From Sulfuriferula thiophila (GTDB lineage: Bacteria > Pseudomonadota > Gammaproteobacteria > Burkholderiales > Sulfuriferulaceae): DNA of 64,000 nt. The stretch is taken from NCBI RefSeq assembly GCF_003864975.1, contig NZ_BHGL01000001.1, forward strand, positions 1 through 64,000, given 5' to 3'. Shown one piece after another: positions 1-6,397 of the stretch (the first letter of the stretch is position 1; every line of letters begins with the position of its first letter). Both the position numbers and the translations under genes were made by a program. The notes under the pieces were generated by a model that did no database searches, was not told where the DNA came from, and saw nothing but the letters and a program-made list of their open reading frames with translations.

Positions 1-92
1 TGCTTGCGCTCGATAGTTTTGCCATACTGGTCAACACCATGAATCTGAAAAATAGTTTTTGCCAAATCAATGCCTATTGTCGTAATCTTCAT
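1..92 (-). mobile_element. IS110-family transposase, N-terminal fragment at window edge
   Basis: Reading the minus strand from the ATG at 92 gives about 30 residues beginning MKITTIGIDLAKTIFQIHGV, the typical start of IS110/IS1111 transposases (DEDD RuvC-like fold). The Asp in IGIDLAK is the expected first acidic catalytic residue. The rest lies outside the window, so intactness is unknown. The IS end should lie between 93 and about 188, just before an attC-type core at 189. Members of the IS1111-attC subgroup are known to target attC sites, which fits this position, but the exact IS boundary cannot be placed from this sequence. Confidence 0.85.
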
Positions 93-188
93 TTCGGATG
101 CCCCTTTCCATGTTTAGTGTTTGTTTAAGCACAACCACTACTTTGGCACTTGGATGCCGTATTGGGAAGTGGGCGTCCATTCCATTAC

Positions 189-195
189 GTTAGGC
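189..195 (+). other. attC-type core site (GTTRRRY), remnant
   Basis: GTTAGGC matches the integron R' core GTTRRRY and lies 7 nt before an ATG, the usual spacing for a cassette gene. No matching RYYYAAC partner is seen upstream (93-188), so the 5' half may have been removed or displaced by the adjacent IS110-family element. Bases 93-188 carry no gene that I can support. Confidence 0.5.
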
Positions 196-202
196 AGTTA
201 CC

Positions 203-787
203 ATGATGCAGATTCCTGACAGCATATTCATTGCAGTAGTTGGTGCATTTGTTGCCATCATTCTTCTCGTCGTTTTCGCCAAAAACAAATCCAAGTGAAC
301 AACGGCAAGGCCGCGTCCTTTATCGAGCGGCCCATCAAACGTACGATTCGAATGTGCAGGTTGCTCACAACAGTTCACGCATACCAAGAGGACTGTGGCC
401 GCTTGGGAAAAGGGAACCCGACGTTTCTTTTGTAACACATGCCACAAGAAGTGGCGCGACTCACACCCCCCGCAAGAATCTCAAGCAGTCAGACCCGCTT
501 ATTCTCACGATCAAACACTTCAGCCACCGGTGGTTTCTTCAAGCAGGAATTCAACCTCCACGGGAGGGTTTGCACAACCGAATACACGAACCAGTAATTT
601 CCCGCGTGAGTCACGTAGCGGTTGCTTGGGCGTTGCAGTTCTTTTTGTCGTGTTGCCCGTTATCTTATTTGTTGCAATAATGCCTAACATGGCAATCACC
701 CCCGGCACAGGCATCTCGGCGCCGAGGTCCGCACTTCGTAGTTGCGGCCTCCCTAAACCGGCGGTCAGGGCCGCTCTACTTCGTTAG
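203..787 (+). pseudogene. Membrane/zinc-ribbon cassette protein interrupted by TGA
   Basis: From ATG 203 the frame encodes a hydrophobic N-terminal helix (about residues 7-26) ending ...FAKNKSK, then a TGA at 296-298. The same frame continues without another stop to TAG 785-787. The continuation holds two CxxC pairs (FECAGC and FFCNTC, about 25 residues apart, each after aromatic residues), a zinc ribbon, then a Ser/Thr/Pro-rich linker and a second hydrophobic helix near nt 625-680. No ATG, GTG or TTG in this frame restores the first CxxC pair downstream of the TGA, so the gene is either broken by a nonsense mutation or read through. Its start just after GTTAGGC marks it as an integron cassette gene. 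The natural C-terminus is uncertain because the frame runs through the attC-like site. Confidence 0.6.
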
Positions 788-789
788 GT
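682..789 (+). other. Probable attC recombination site between two cassettes
   Basis: GCCTAAC at 682-688 fits the R'' consensus RYYYAAC and GTTAGGT at 783-789 fits R' GTTRRRY. The 108-nt span is within the normal attC size range. The interior has self-complementary parts: CTCGGC/GCCGAG at 715-726, and GCGGCC near 755 facing GGCCGC near 771. The next coding start is 5 nt beyond R'. The L'/L'' pairing is not convincing by eye, so the call rests on the cores, spacing and gene context. Confidence 0.5.
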
Positions 790-794
790 AACCT

Positions 795-1568
795 ATGCAC
801 ACTACATCCATTCTGCAACCTATCTTTAATCAATTGTGGTGGCTACTACCCCTGCTTATTGCAGCGGGAATCGCGAAAACTCCTTGGTTCAAAGGGTTCT
901 TTGGCGAGTTGCTTGTCCGACTATCGGCAAGGTTCCTGCTCGATCCTAATGAGTACCGAGCAATACACAACGTAACGCTCAAAACACCGGACGGAACGAC
1001 GCAAATCGATCACGTATTCGTATCACGGTTTGGTGTATTCGTTGTTGAAACAAAAAACTACAGCGGCTGGATATTTGGAGATGAAAATCAAGCCATGTGG
1101 ACACAGAAGCTCTTCAGAACAAATAACAAATTTCAAAATCCACTTCGCCAGAACTTCAAGCACATCAAGGCGCTTGAGTCCTTGACCAACCGCCCTTTAG
1201 AAACATTTCACTCCGTCATAGTCTTCGTAGGTGGTAGCGAATTCAAAACAAAAATGCCACCGAGTGTGACCTACGCTGGCGGATACATTTCATACATCAA
1301 GTCAAAAACCAACCCTATTCTTTCCGCCTCCGAGGTTGAAGCAGTGTACTCGGCAATCAGCACAGAGCGCATGGCTCCATCGCTCGCGACCAATCGTGAG
1401 CATGTAACAAATGTCCAGCATCGCTTGGATCCGGACGCTCCAAGGTCATGCCCGAAGTGCGGAGCCGAAATGGTTCTGCGTACTGTAAAGAACGGCGATA
1501 AGGCTGGTAGCAAATTTTGGGGGTGCTCGGCGTTTCCGAAGTGTCGCACTATCCAAAATATTACCTAA
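795..1568 (+). CDS. NERD-domain protein with C-terminal topoisomerase-type zinc ribbon
   Basis: 257 aa. Residues about 13-30 form a hydrophobic segment. Residues about 45-165 form a NERD (nuclease-related) domain with the conserved TQIDHVFVSRFGVFVVETKN core, which resembles restriction-endonuclease-type active sites (D, E and K in ...IDH...VVETKN). The C-terminus has CPKCGAEM...GSKFWGCSAFPKC, a four-Cys zinc ribbon as in topoisomerase I tails. Such proteins are common in integron cassettes and genomic islands; nuclease activity is inferred from the family and the target is unknown. The ATG follows the attC core GTTAGGT by 5 nt, and the stop TAA lies inside ACCTAAG, one base from an R'' core, as expected for a cassette. 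Confidence 0.8.
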   Translation: MHTTSILQPIFNQLWWLLPLLIAAGIAKTPWFKGFFGELLVRLSARFLLDPNEYRAIHNVTLKTPDGTTQIDHVFVSRFGVFVVETKNYSGWIFGDENQAMWTQKLFRTNNKFQNPLRQNFKHIKALESLTNRPLETFHSVIVFVGGSEFKTKMPPSVTYAGGYISYIKSKTNPILSASEVEAVYSAISTERMAPSLATNREHVTNVQHRLDPDAPRSCPKCGAEMVLRTVKNGDKAGSKFWGCSAFPKCRTIQNIT

Positions 1569-1590
1569 GCATTCGAACGGGACGCGAATG

Positions 1591-1623
1591 GCATGGGATC
1601 GGTTCTAACATTCCAACATAATC
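1591..1623 (+). repeat. Dispersed 33-bp repeat, copy 1 of 3
   Basis: Core CGGTTCTAACATTCCAAC in a nearly identical ~33-bp context also occurs at 2063-2094 and 2855-2888, all in the same orientation. Weak similarity continues 3' of copies 1 and 3 (AACTAT... followed by AAGC). The copies lie between cassette-like gene units. They do not match the attC core, so their nature is unknown: decayed IS ends or a spacer element are possible. Confidence 0.75.
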
Positions 1624-1744
1624 CGCAAACTATCTGCTTAAACTAAGCTTCAGCCTGAATATGTAACGAGTCACCAACTGTAGCAGGCCAGGATTGCCCG
1701 GATAGGTAATTTGATTTTGAATTTTGCTTCTAAAATCCCCTCTC

Positions 1745-1952
1745 CTCCGCCGAGTAGCGCAGTCGAGCCGGGGGCAGTCGGCGAGGACTGTCTGAGGCCG
1801 CAGGCCGAGTTCCGCAGCCGCCCGGCTTGACGAGCAACGCAGGGTACCCCGCAGGGGCGGCGGAACGGGGTGCCGTTCTCTTTGGTTACTTTCTCTTGGG
1901 CAAGCAAGAGAAAGTGACTTGCCGCCGGGCAACCCCCGGCCTGCCATGCCAA
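1745..1952 (+). repeat. Composite intergenic hairpin repeat
   Basis: GC-rich block (GGGGGCAGTCGGCGAGGACT..., then GGGTACCCCGCAGGGGCGGCGG) ending in a strong hairpin: ACTTTCTCTTG at 1888-1898 pairs with CAAGAGAAAGT at 1905-1915 around a 6-nt loop. From memory, related blocks are widespread between genes in beta- and gammaproteobacteria and are often mis-annotated as small proteins. The tail CCCGGCCTGCCATGCCAA (from about 1935) recurs at 2985-3002. No coding function is supported in the 1569-2202 gap. Confidence 0.7.
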
Positions 1953-1974
1953 TATTGGCAATATCTCAACCAAT

Positions 1975-1990
1975 TGTTTCCCGTGAAACA
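1975..1990. other. parS-like palindrome (one mismatch)
   Basis: TGTTTCCCGTGAAACA differs by one base from the ParB site TGTTTCACGTGAAACA, which occurs exactly at 56043 in this window. The mismatch is in the central CACGTG. It lies in the accessory region about 50 kb from oriC. It may be a weak ParB site or a chance or repeat-derived palindrome. Confidence 0.35.
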
Positions 1991-2062
1991 ATCCACCTCA
2001 CCACTTCAACAACATCTTCCCCACCAACGCCACCACAATCAGTGGCAAGCAAAGTAACAGAG

Positions 2063-2094
2063 GCATGGAGTCGGTTCTAACGTTCCAACAAAAT
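2063..2094 (+). repeat. Dispersed 33-bp repeat, copy 2 of 3
   Basis: GCATGGAGTCGGTTCTAACG followed by TTCCAACAAAAT: same element as 1591-1623 with a few substitutions. It lies 109 nt before the toxin-antitoxin pair. Confidence 0.7.
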
Positions 2095-2167
2095 GGTAGT
2101 CTTTAGCCATCGGAGCAATATTAGCCGATACTGCTCTGGGAGACCGAGATTTCCCTATTTAATGGTG

Positions 2168-2196
2168 GTGACAAAAGGCACACAATTTTCTATACT
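2168..2196 (+). promoter_or_regulatory. Predicted sigma-70 promoter, probably leaderless
   Basis: GTGACA (2168-2173), a 17-nt spacer, and TATACT (2191-2196). The expected transcription start falls at about 2203, the A of the toxin-gene ATG. No ribosome-binding site precedes that ATG, so the message is predicted to be leaderless. Confidence 0.5.
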
Positions 2197-2202
2197 GAAC
2201 GC

Positions 2203-2496
2203 ATGAAACCTTTTCGCTGGAGCCATGAAAAAAACGAGCAACTGAAAGCCGAGCGTGATATTTCTTTTGAAGAAATCGTGCTAGTGATTGAATCCGATGG
2301 CCTGTTGGATTTACTACAACATCCCAATCCGGACAAGTACCCGAACCAGTTGGTTTTTGTCATTGCGCTTAATGGTTACGCCTATCTGGTTCCATTCGTT
2401 GAAGAGGAAAATTATTTTTTTCTGAAGACCATCATCCCTAGCCGCAAGGCTACTCGGGACTATTTGAATCAAGGTGAACAAGATGCAAAAACATGA
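2203..2496 (+). CDS. BrnT-like toxin of a type II TA pair
   Basis: 97 aa. The fold pattern matches BrnT/DUF497-type RelE-superfamily toxins: an N-terminal W-x3-KN element, ISFEE at about residues 22-26, a hydrophobic beta-rich middle (residues about 50-75), and the ending IIPSRKATRDYL, equivalent to the BrnT I(I/S)xRKAT(R/x)xE motif. These toxins act as ribosome-linked RNases; activity here is inferred. The antitoxin gene overlaps the 3' end by 14 nt, so the two are co-translated. The start at 2203 has no Shine-Dalgarno sequence. Confidence 0.7.
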   Translation: MKPFRWSHEKNEQLKAERDISFEEIVLVIESDGLLDLLQHPNPDKYPNQLVFVIALNGYAYLVPFVEEENYFFLKTIIPSRKATRDYLNQGEQDAKT

Positions 2497-2797
2497 TGCT
2501 TTCGAAGAGGATATCCTCGCCGCCTACGAAAAGGGCGAGCTTAAATCCATTGCGCCGTCAAAAGCGCAACTCAGCAAATTTCGGGAGGCCGCTCAAGCCA
2601 CATTTATCAAGGATCGTCGTGTAAATATCCGCCTTTCCTCTCCTGATCTGATGGATATCCAGGCTCGCGCATTGGAAGAAGGTATTCCCTATCAAACACT
2701 GATTGCCAGCGTGCTGCACAAATTCGTCTCGGGTCGACTGATTGAGAAACCTTCTCGCCTGACCCCACGCACCCCCCGAAAACGGACAGCCGGTTAG
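2483..2797 (+). CDS. CopG/ribbon-helix-helix-type antitoxin
   Basis: 104 aa from ATG 2483; an in-frame GTG at 2474 is the alternative. AAGGTG at 2471-2476 is well placed as ribosome-binding site for 2483. The protein has an acidic N-terminus (EEDILAAYEKGELKSI), then KDRRVNIRLSSPDLMDIQ and EEGIPYQTLIASVLHKFVSG, the classic sequence of CopG-like antitoxins paired with BrnT-like toxins. It should neutralise the upstream toxin and autorepress the promoter at 2168. Confidence 0.8.
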   Translation: MQKHDAFEEDILAAYEKGELKSIAPSKAQLSKFREAAQATFIKDRRVNIRLSSPDLMDIQARALEEGIPYQTLIASVLHKFVSGRLIEKPSRLTPRTPRKRTAG

Positions 2798-2811
2798 CCC
2801 GTATCCCTTAG

Positions 2812-2838
2812 GATGGGTAGCGCATAGCGAAACCCATC
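2812..2838. repeat. REP-like hairpin
   Basis: GATGGGT (2812-2818) pairs with ACCCATC (2832-2838); CGC/GCG inside the loop can also pair. The sequence AGGATGGGTAGCGCA...AGCGAAACCCATC resembles palindromic units dispersed in many proteobacterial genomes. It may end transcription of the TA pair, though no T-tract follows. Confidence 0.6.
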
Positions 2839-2854
2839 AATTGCCTAATTGAGT

Positions 2855-2888
2855 GTATGGGGGTCGGTTCTAACATTCCAACATAATC
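2855..2888 (+). repeat. Dispersed 33-bp repeat, copy 3 of 3
   Basis: TCGGTTCTAACATTCCAACA in the same orientation as copies 1 and 2. Copies 2 and 3 bracket the toxin-antitoxin pair. Confidence 0.75.
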
Positions 2889-3149
2889 TGCACGAACTAT
2901 TGAAATTAAGCCAAAAACTGACACAAAAATATAATATCGACTCTAGCTATGCAGCAATTCTCCAGCTATGGCAGACCGGGGTTGCCCGGCCTGCCATGCC
3001 AACAAAGCCACCACACTTAGGCAAATCCTGCTGCCTCAGCAGCTTGGCCTTGATATCCGTTACAGTTCACGGCATGATGTGATTATGAATATACGGTTGT
3101 TTCAACCGTTTGTAGCAATATCAGGCTGTGCAATGTTCAGGAGTTTGTC
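2889..3149. other. Non-coding stretch with two hairpins
   Basis: No gene is supported. A 13-bp-arm hairpin lies at 2968-2997 (ATGGCAGACCGGG/CCCGGCCTGCCAT, one mismatch, loop GTTG); its right arm repeats the tail of the 1745-1952 element. A second hairpin is at 3093-3109 (ACGGTTG-TTT-CAACCGT). Both look like fragments of dispersed repeats. Confidence 0.5.
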
Positions 3150-3416
3150 ATGCCCATCATTTCCATGTTTTACGGGATTATCATTCGCCTGTATCTGCTT
3201 GACAATAAGCATCATCACTTGCCGCATATCCACGCTAAATATGCAGAGTTTGAGGCTTCCATAGGCATTGACGATGGCGAGATTTTATCGGGCGAGTTGC
3301 CCCGTAAACAACTACGGCTGGTGCAGGCGTGGATCGAGCTGCACCGCGATGAATTGATGGCCGACTGGGAACTTGCGGTTAGCGGCGAGAATCCATACAA
3401 AATTGATCCATTGTGA
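3150..3416 (+). CDS. DUF4160 family protein
   Basis: 88 aa. It shows the DUF4160 pattern: PIISMFYGIIIRLY, then a His-rich HHHLPHIHAKY motif with acidic residues (EFEASIGIDDGEILSGELP), then a helical LVQAWIELHRDEL. A CAGGAG ribosome-binding site lies 8-9 nt before the ATG. The family is usually adjacent to DUF2442, as here (9-nt gap). The pair has been treated as a possible toxin-antitoxin-like module, but no activity can be read from the sequence. Confidence 0.8.
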   Translation: MPIISMFYGIIIRLYLLDNKHHHLPHIHAKYAEFEASIGIDDGEILSGELPRKQLRLVQAWIELHRDELMADWELAVSGENPYKIDPL

Positions 3417-3425
3417 GGTAATGCC

Positions 3426-3746
3426 ATGTACTGGGATGTCAAAACGGTTAAACCATTGCCGGATTATCGTATCCATGTGGAGATCGAGGATGGCCGCAAG
3501 GGGATTTTCGACCTGAAGCCATATCTGGATCACGGCGTTTTTCGTGAGTTACGCGATGTGCATTATTTCAATCAGGTGGGCATCCTGTTCGGCGCGGTCA
3601 CCTGGCCGCACGAGCAGGACATTGCACCAGAGACTCTGATTACGGAAATGATTGCCGATGCTACCGGCCTCCTGCCGGAAATTATGCCTGCGCGGAATGA
3701 ACCTGACACACCGCCGGCATCAGCCTATTCAATCCGTGAGCCTTGA
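3426..3746 (+). CDS. DUF2442 family protein
   Basis: 106 aa. It matches DUF2442: VKPLPDYRIHVEIEDGRKGI, then FDLKPYLDHGVFREL and the conserved FGAVTWPHEQDIAPETL. GAGG at 3415-3418 serves as ribosome-binding site. It is co-transcribed with the DUF4160 gene. A 30-residue Pro/Ala-containing tail follows the domain. This is the last accessory gene before the conserved backbone and converges with the sigma/anti-sigma pair. Confidence 0.8.
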   Translation: MYWDVKTVKPLPDYRIHVEIEDGRKGIFDLKPYLDHGVFRELRDVHYFNQVGILFGAVTWPHEQDIAPETLITEMIADATGLLPEIMPARNEPDTPPASAYSIREP

Positions 3747-3749
3747 TAC

Positions 3750-4385
3750 TCACCACTTCAGCAACACCTTCCCCAGCCACACCCCCAGCAGCGCCACACC
3801 TATCATCGGTACATAATGCCACTCGATCACGTGCAGGATGGAGTTGGTCTGCTCTGACAATCTAAGCGTGATGGCACCGATACTGAATGCGGCAAGCATG
3901 ACTACCATGCCGGCTGAACGACGATGGGTGCTGGCGAGCCGGCGCATGCTGTAGAACATCCACGCAGCAGGAAGCAGGGCGAGCACGGCAATAGTAAGCG
4001 AGCACTCAAAGCTGTGTACCGGCGGCGGGGCTGGGGGATTGTCAGCCTGCCAGGCGAGGATGATCACGCCGATAAACAGCACGAACATGGCGATGGGTGC
4101 CAGCACCAGGCGACGATGCTGATACATGTCAGGGTAGGCGAGCAGGGTGGCGCTGAGCGCGGTGGTGGCAACGATTGCGATCAGCATAACGATCTCGGCA
4201 ACGAACAGACCGCTATGCAGCTCTGCCAGCAGATCCGGGCGCACGCCGAGGACAAGCAGCGACAGCGCGATGTATGCGACCGCGACGCCCATCCACTTCA
4301 GCCACAGCAACTGCGGGCTGGGCGCTGACGGTAGCTGGCCGGCATCCGCTACCAGACTGGCTATGTGTTTTTCCATTGCATCCAT
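3750..4385 (-). CDS. nrsF: NrsF-type anti-sigma factor (DUF1109)
   Basis: 211 aa inner-membrane protein with about six hydrophobic segments (starting near residues 30, 60, 90, 125, 155 and 190) after a short cytoplasmic N-terminus. DUF1109 proteins hold ECF sigma factors of the SigF type at the membrane and release them on oxidative or reactive-chlorine stress. Its ATG overlaps the sigma-factor stop (TAATG), showing translational coupling. The first gene of the pair and the divergent msrA/yedZY/mrpX genes match the Azospira chlorine-stress locus. Confidence 0.85.
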   Translation of the reverse strand: MDAMEKHIASLVADAGQLPSAPSPQLLWLKWMGVAVAYIALSLLVLGVRPDLLAELHSGLFVAEIVMLIAIVATTALSATLLAYPDMYQHRRLVLAPIAMFVLFIGVIILAWQADNPPAPPPVHSFECSLTIAVLALLPAAWMFYSMRRLASTHRRSAGMVVMLAAFSIGAITLRLSEQTNSILHVIEWHYVPMIGVALLGVWLGKVLLKW

Positions 4386-5002
4386 TATCGTGTCAGTTTC
4401 TCTCTTAATATCTTGTACGCTCGGTATGCAGCGACTTTCACTGCTGATTCCTTCATGCCTATTTTCTCCGCGACTTCCTTGGCGGTATAACCGTCCTGAT
4501 GCATCAGGTCCAGTATCTCCGCCTGTTTTTTCGGCAGCTGCCTGACCTCTCCACTAATAGATTCGTAAGTAAAGTCGGAATAGGTTACAGGCTCGCGCAA
4601 ATTATCTTCGATTTCGGATAATTCGGTGGCATGCCTGAGCTTATCCGCATAGTAGCTGCGCAGATAATCCTGCAGGCGAAAATGGGTAATGGCGAACACC
4701 CACGGCTTGTATGGGCGCTTGCCGTCATAGGTGTGGCGGGCTTTGTGGATGGAAACCAGAATTTCCTGCAGCAGGTCATCAACGTCGCTGGCGGCACTGA
4801 GGCGCTTGGCCAGATAGGGGTGGAGGAAGCGCGCAGTTTCCCGCAGCAGCTCGGCATAGGCGTGCTTATCACCGGCCTGCGCCTGCTGCATCAATTGTTC
4901 CAAAGCTGCGGGTTTTTTTGTCACGCTGATCTCTACCGTGTCGTCCTGTTCAAGCTGCGCACATTCTACTCGAATCTGACTGTTCACTGAATTCATGCGC
5001 AT
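4385..5002 (-). CDS. sigF: ECF RNA polymerase sigma factor, SigF type
   Basis: 205 aa from the ATG at 5002; an alternative ATG is at 4996. Purine-rich AGAGA sits about 7 nt before the 5002 start. Sigma region 2 is at about residues 45-115 (DVDDLLQEILVSIHKARHTY, then KPWVFAITHFRLQDYLR) and region 4 at about 145-200 (LPKKQAEILDLMHQDGYTAKEVAEKIGMKESAVKVAAYRA). It is translationally coupled to nrsF. It likely drives its own operon and the divergent msrA-yedZY-mrpX genes. Confidence 0.9.
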   Translation of the reverse strand: MRMNSVNSQIRVECAQLEQDDTVEISVTKKPAALEQLMQQAQAGDKHAYAELLRETARFLHPYLAKRLSAASDVDDLLQEILVSIHKARHTYDGKRPYKPWVFAITHFRLQDYLRSYYADKLRHATELSEIEDNLREPVTYSDFTYESISGEVRQLPKKQAEILDLMHQDGYTAKEVAEKIGMKESAVKVAAYRAYKILREKLTR

Positions 5003-5045
5003 ATTTCTCTGCCAGCTAATTATTTTGAAAAATTTTTCAGCCGTT

Positions 5046-5099
5046 TGTAACCTTTTTTGCGCTTGCCGCGAATCAATGAGCAACCCGGTTACTTAACCG
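5046..5099 (+). promoter_or_regulatory. Candidate ECF promoter and inverted repeat before msrA
   Basis: TGTAACC at 5046-5052 resembles an ECF -35 element, and CGAATC at 5069-5074 gives a 16-nt spacer to a possible -10. Downstream, CGGTTA-CT-TAACCG at 5086-5099 is a perfect inverted repeat that also puts an AGTAACC -35-like sequence on the minus strand, facing sigF. This fits a divergent SigF-controlled promoter region; the -10 assignment is tentative. Confidence 0.45.
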
Positions 5100-5122
5100 T
5101 CAGCCATGAAAAGGACATCATC

Positions 5123-5797
5123 ATGTTTCAGCGTCACTCGCACCCTCTGCTGCATAAATTCGCCATACTTGGCTGCGCTGCATTGCTGCTGAGCGGGTCA
5201 GCCATGGCGGACGGCCAATTGCGCAGCCTGCCGGACCCGCTGCAAGATCTGACCAGCAGCACCGGACAACAAACAGCCGTGCTGGCCGGTGGTTGTTTCT
5301 GGGGTATTGATGCCGTATTCAAACACGTCAAGGGCGTCACCAGCACCACCTCCGGTTATGCCGGAGGCCAAGCCAACAGCGCCAGCTACTATCAGGTCAG
5401 CCGCGGCACCACTGGGCATGCCGAAGCTGTGCGCGTGGTGTTTGACCCTAAACAGATCAGTTACGGGCAACTGCTCAAAATCTATTTCTCGGTGGCGCAC
5501 AACCCTACCGAACTCAACTACCAGGGCCCGGATCACGGCACGCAGTATCGTTCAGCCATTTTTTACAGCAATGACGCCCAGCGCCAGGTGGCGCAAGCCT
5601 ACATCAAACAATTGCAGAGCATGAAGTTGTATCCGGCTCCGATCGTGACCCAGGTGGCTGCCCTGGCGGCGTTTTACCCGGCCGAAGACTACCATCAGAA
5701 TTATCTGGCGCTGCATCCTGACCAGCCCTATATCGTTGCTAACGACTTGCCCAAGCTGGAACATCTGCGCCAGGAGTTTCCCGGAGTCTATCAATGA
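5123..5797 (+). CDS. msrA: Exported peptide-methionine (S)-S-oxide reductase MsrA
   Basis: 224 aa. A signal peptide (residues about 1-29, ending SGSAMA) directs it to the periplasm. The catalytic motif GCFWG is at 57-61 (Cys58), followed by GVTSTTSGYAGG and GHAEAVRVVFDP. MsrA reduces the S-epimer of methionine sulfoxide in proteins. The start is set by AAGGA about 8 nt before ATG 5123, giving a proper signal peptide. Export is unusual for MsrA generally but is the rule in SigF/NrsF chlorine-stress loci, where it repairs the Met-rich protein MrpX. The stop overlaps the next gene (ATGA). Confidence 0.92.
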   Translation: MFQRHSHPLLHKFAILGCAALLLSGSAMADGQLRSLPDPLQDLTSSTGQQTAVLAGGCFWGIDAVFKHVKGVTSTTSGYAGGQANSASYYQVSRGTTGHAEAVRVVFDPKQISYGQLLKIYFSVAHNPTELNYQGPDHGTQYRSAIFYSNDAQRQVAQAYIKQLQSMKLYPAPIVTQVAALAAFYPAEDYHQNYLALHPDQPYIVANDLPKLEHLRQEFPGVYQ

Positions 5798-6387
5798 ATC
5801 AAGGGCAAATTATCCATCCGTTGTGGCTGCGCCTGAGCCACTGGATCAATGCACTGGCGGTGGTGATCATGGTGATGAGCGGCTGGAAAATCTACAACGC
5901 ATCGCCGATTTTCGATTTCCGCTTTGCTGACGACATCACCCTCGGCGGCTGGCTGGGTGGCGCACTGCTGTGGCATTTTTTTGCCATGTGGATACTGCTC
6001 GGCAACGGCCTGCTGTATCTGGGGCTGAATCTGGCGACCAGCCGCTTCCAACGCAAGCTGTTACCGATTTCACCCAAGGGGCTACTGCATGATATGCACT
6101 CGGCCATCAAAGGTCGGCTCGCCCATGCCGATCTCAGCCAATACAACCAGCCGCAGAAACTGGCGTATCTGTTCATTATCCTCGACACCATCGTGCTGGT
6201 GCTGTCCGGGCTGGCGATATGGAAATCGGTACAGTTCCCGCTGCTGCGCGAGCTGATGGGCGGCTACGACACCGCGCGCATCGTGCATTTTGTGGCGATG
6301 TCGGCCCTGGTGGCTGTGGTGGCTGTGCATGTGCTCATGGTGGCGTTAATTCCGCGTACCTTGTTATTGATGATCCGCGGTCGCTAA
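5794..6387 (+). CDS. yedZ1: Cytochrome b561-type membrane subunit (YedZ1)
   Basis: 197 aa with four transmembrane helices (starting near residues 16, 48, 125 and 165). Candidate heme-ligating His residues lie in LSHW (about 16), WHFF (about 61), IVHF (about 164) and VAVHV (about 178). It passes quinol electrons to the periplasmic molybdoenzyme encoded next. It belongs to the cytochrome b561/Ni-hydrogenase cytochrome b type rather than the MsrQ type. It overlaps msrA by 4 nt and precedes yedY1 by 10 nt, so the three are one operon. Confidence 0.85.
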   Translation: MNQGQIIHPLWLRLSHWINALAVVIMVMSGWKIYNASPIFDFRFADDITLGGWLGGALLWHFFAMWILLGNGLLYLGLNLATSRFQRKLLPISPKGLLHDMHSAIKGRLAHADLSQYNQPQKLAYLFIILDTIVLVLSGLAIWKSVQFPLLRELMGGYDTARIVHFVAMSALVAVVAVHVLMVALIPRTLLLMIRGR

Positions 6388-6397
6388 GGGAACTGAT

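Noticed and set aside
240-680. 146-residue plus-strand frame overlapping the first cassette gene
   Set aside because: No family resemblance; the overlapping frame from 203 has paired CxxC motifs and cassette-style start, so it is the coding one.
1630-2057. Several open frames on both strands in the 1.6-2.1 kb gap
   Set aside because: They lie in the composite hairpin repeat and have typical repeat-derived translations (for example GKQEKVT), not real proteins.
2793-2799. GTTAGCC after the antitoxin gene as an attC core
   Set aside because: The sixth base is C, not a purine, so it does not fit GTTRRRY, and no partner core is found.
2849-3264. Short frames before the DUF4160 gene
   Set aside because: No ribosome-binding site or recognisable content; they overlap repeats and hairpins.
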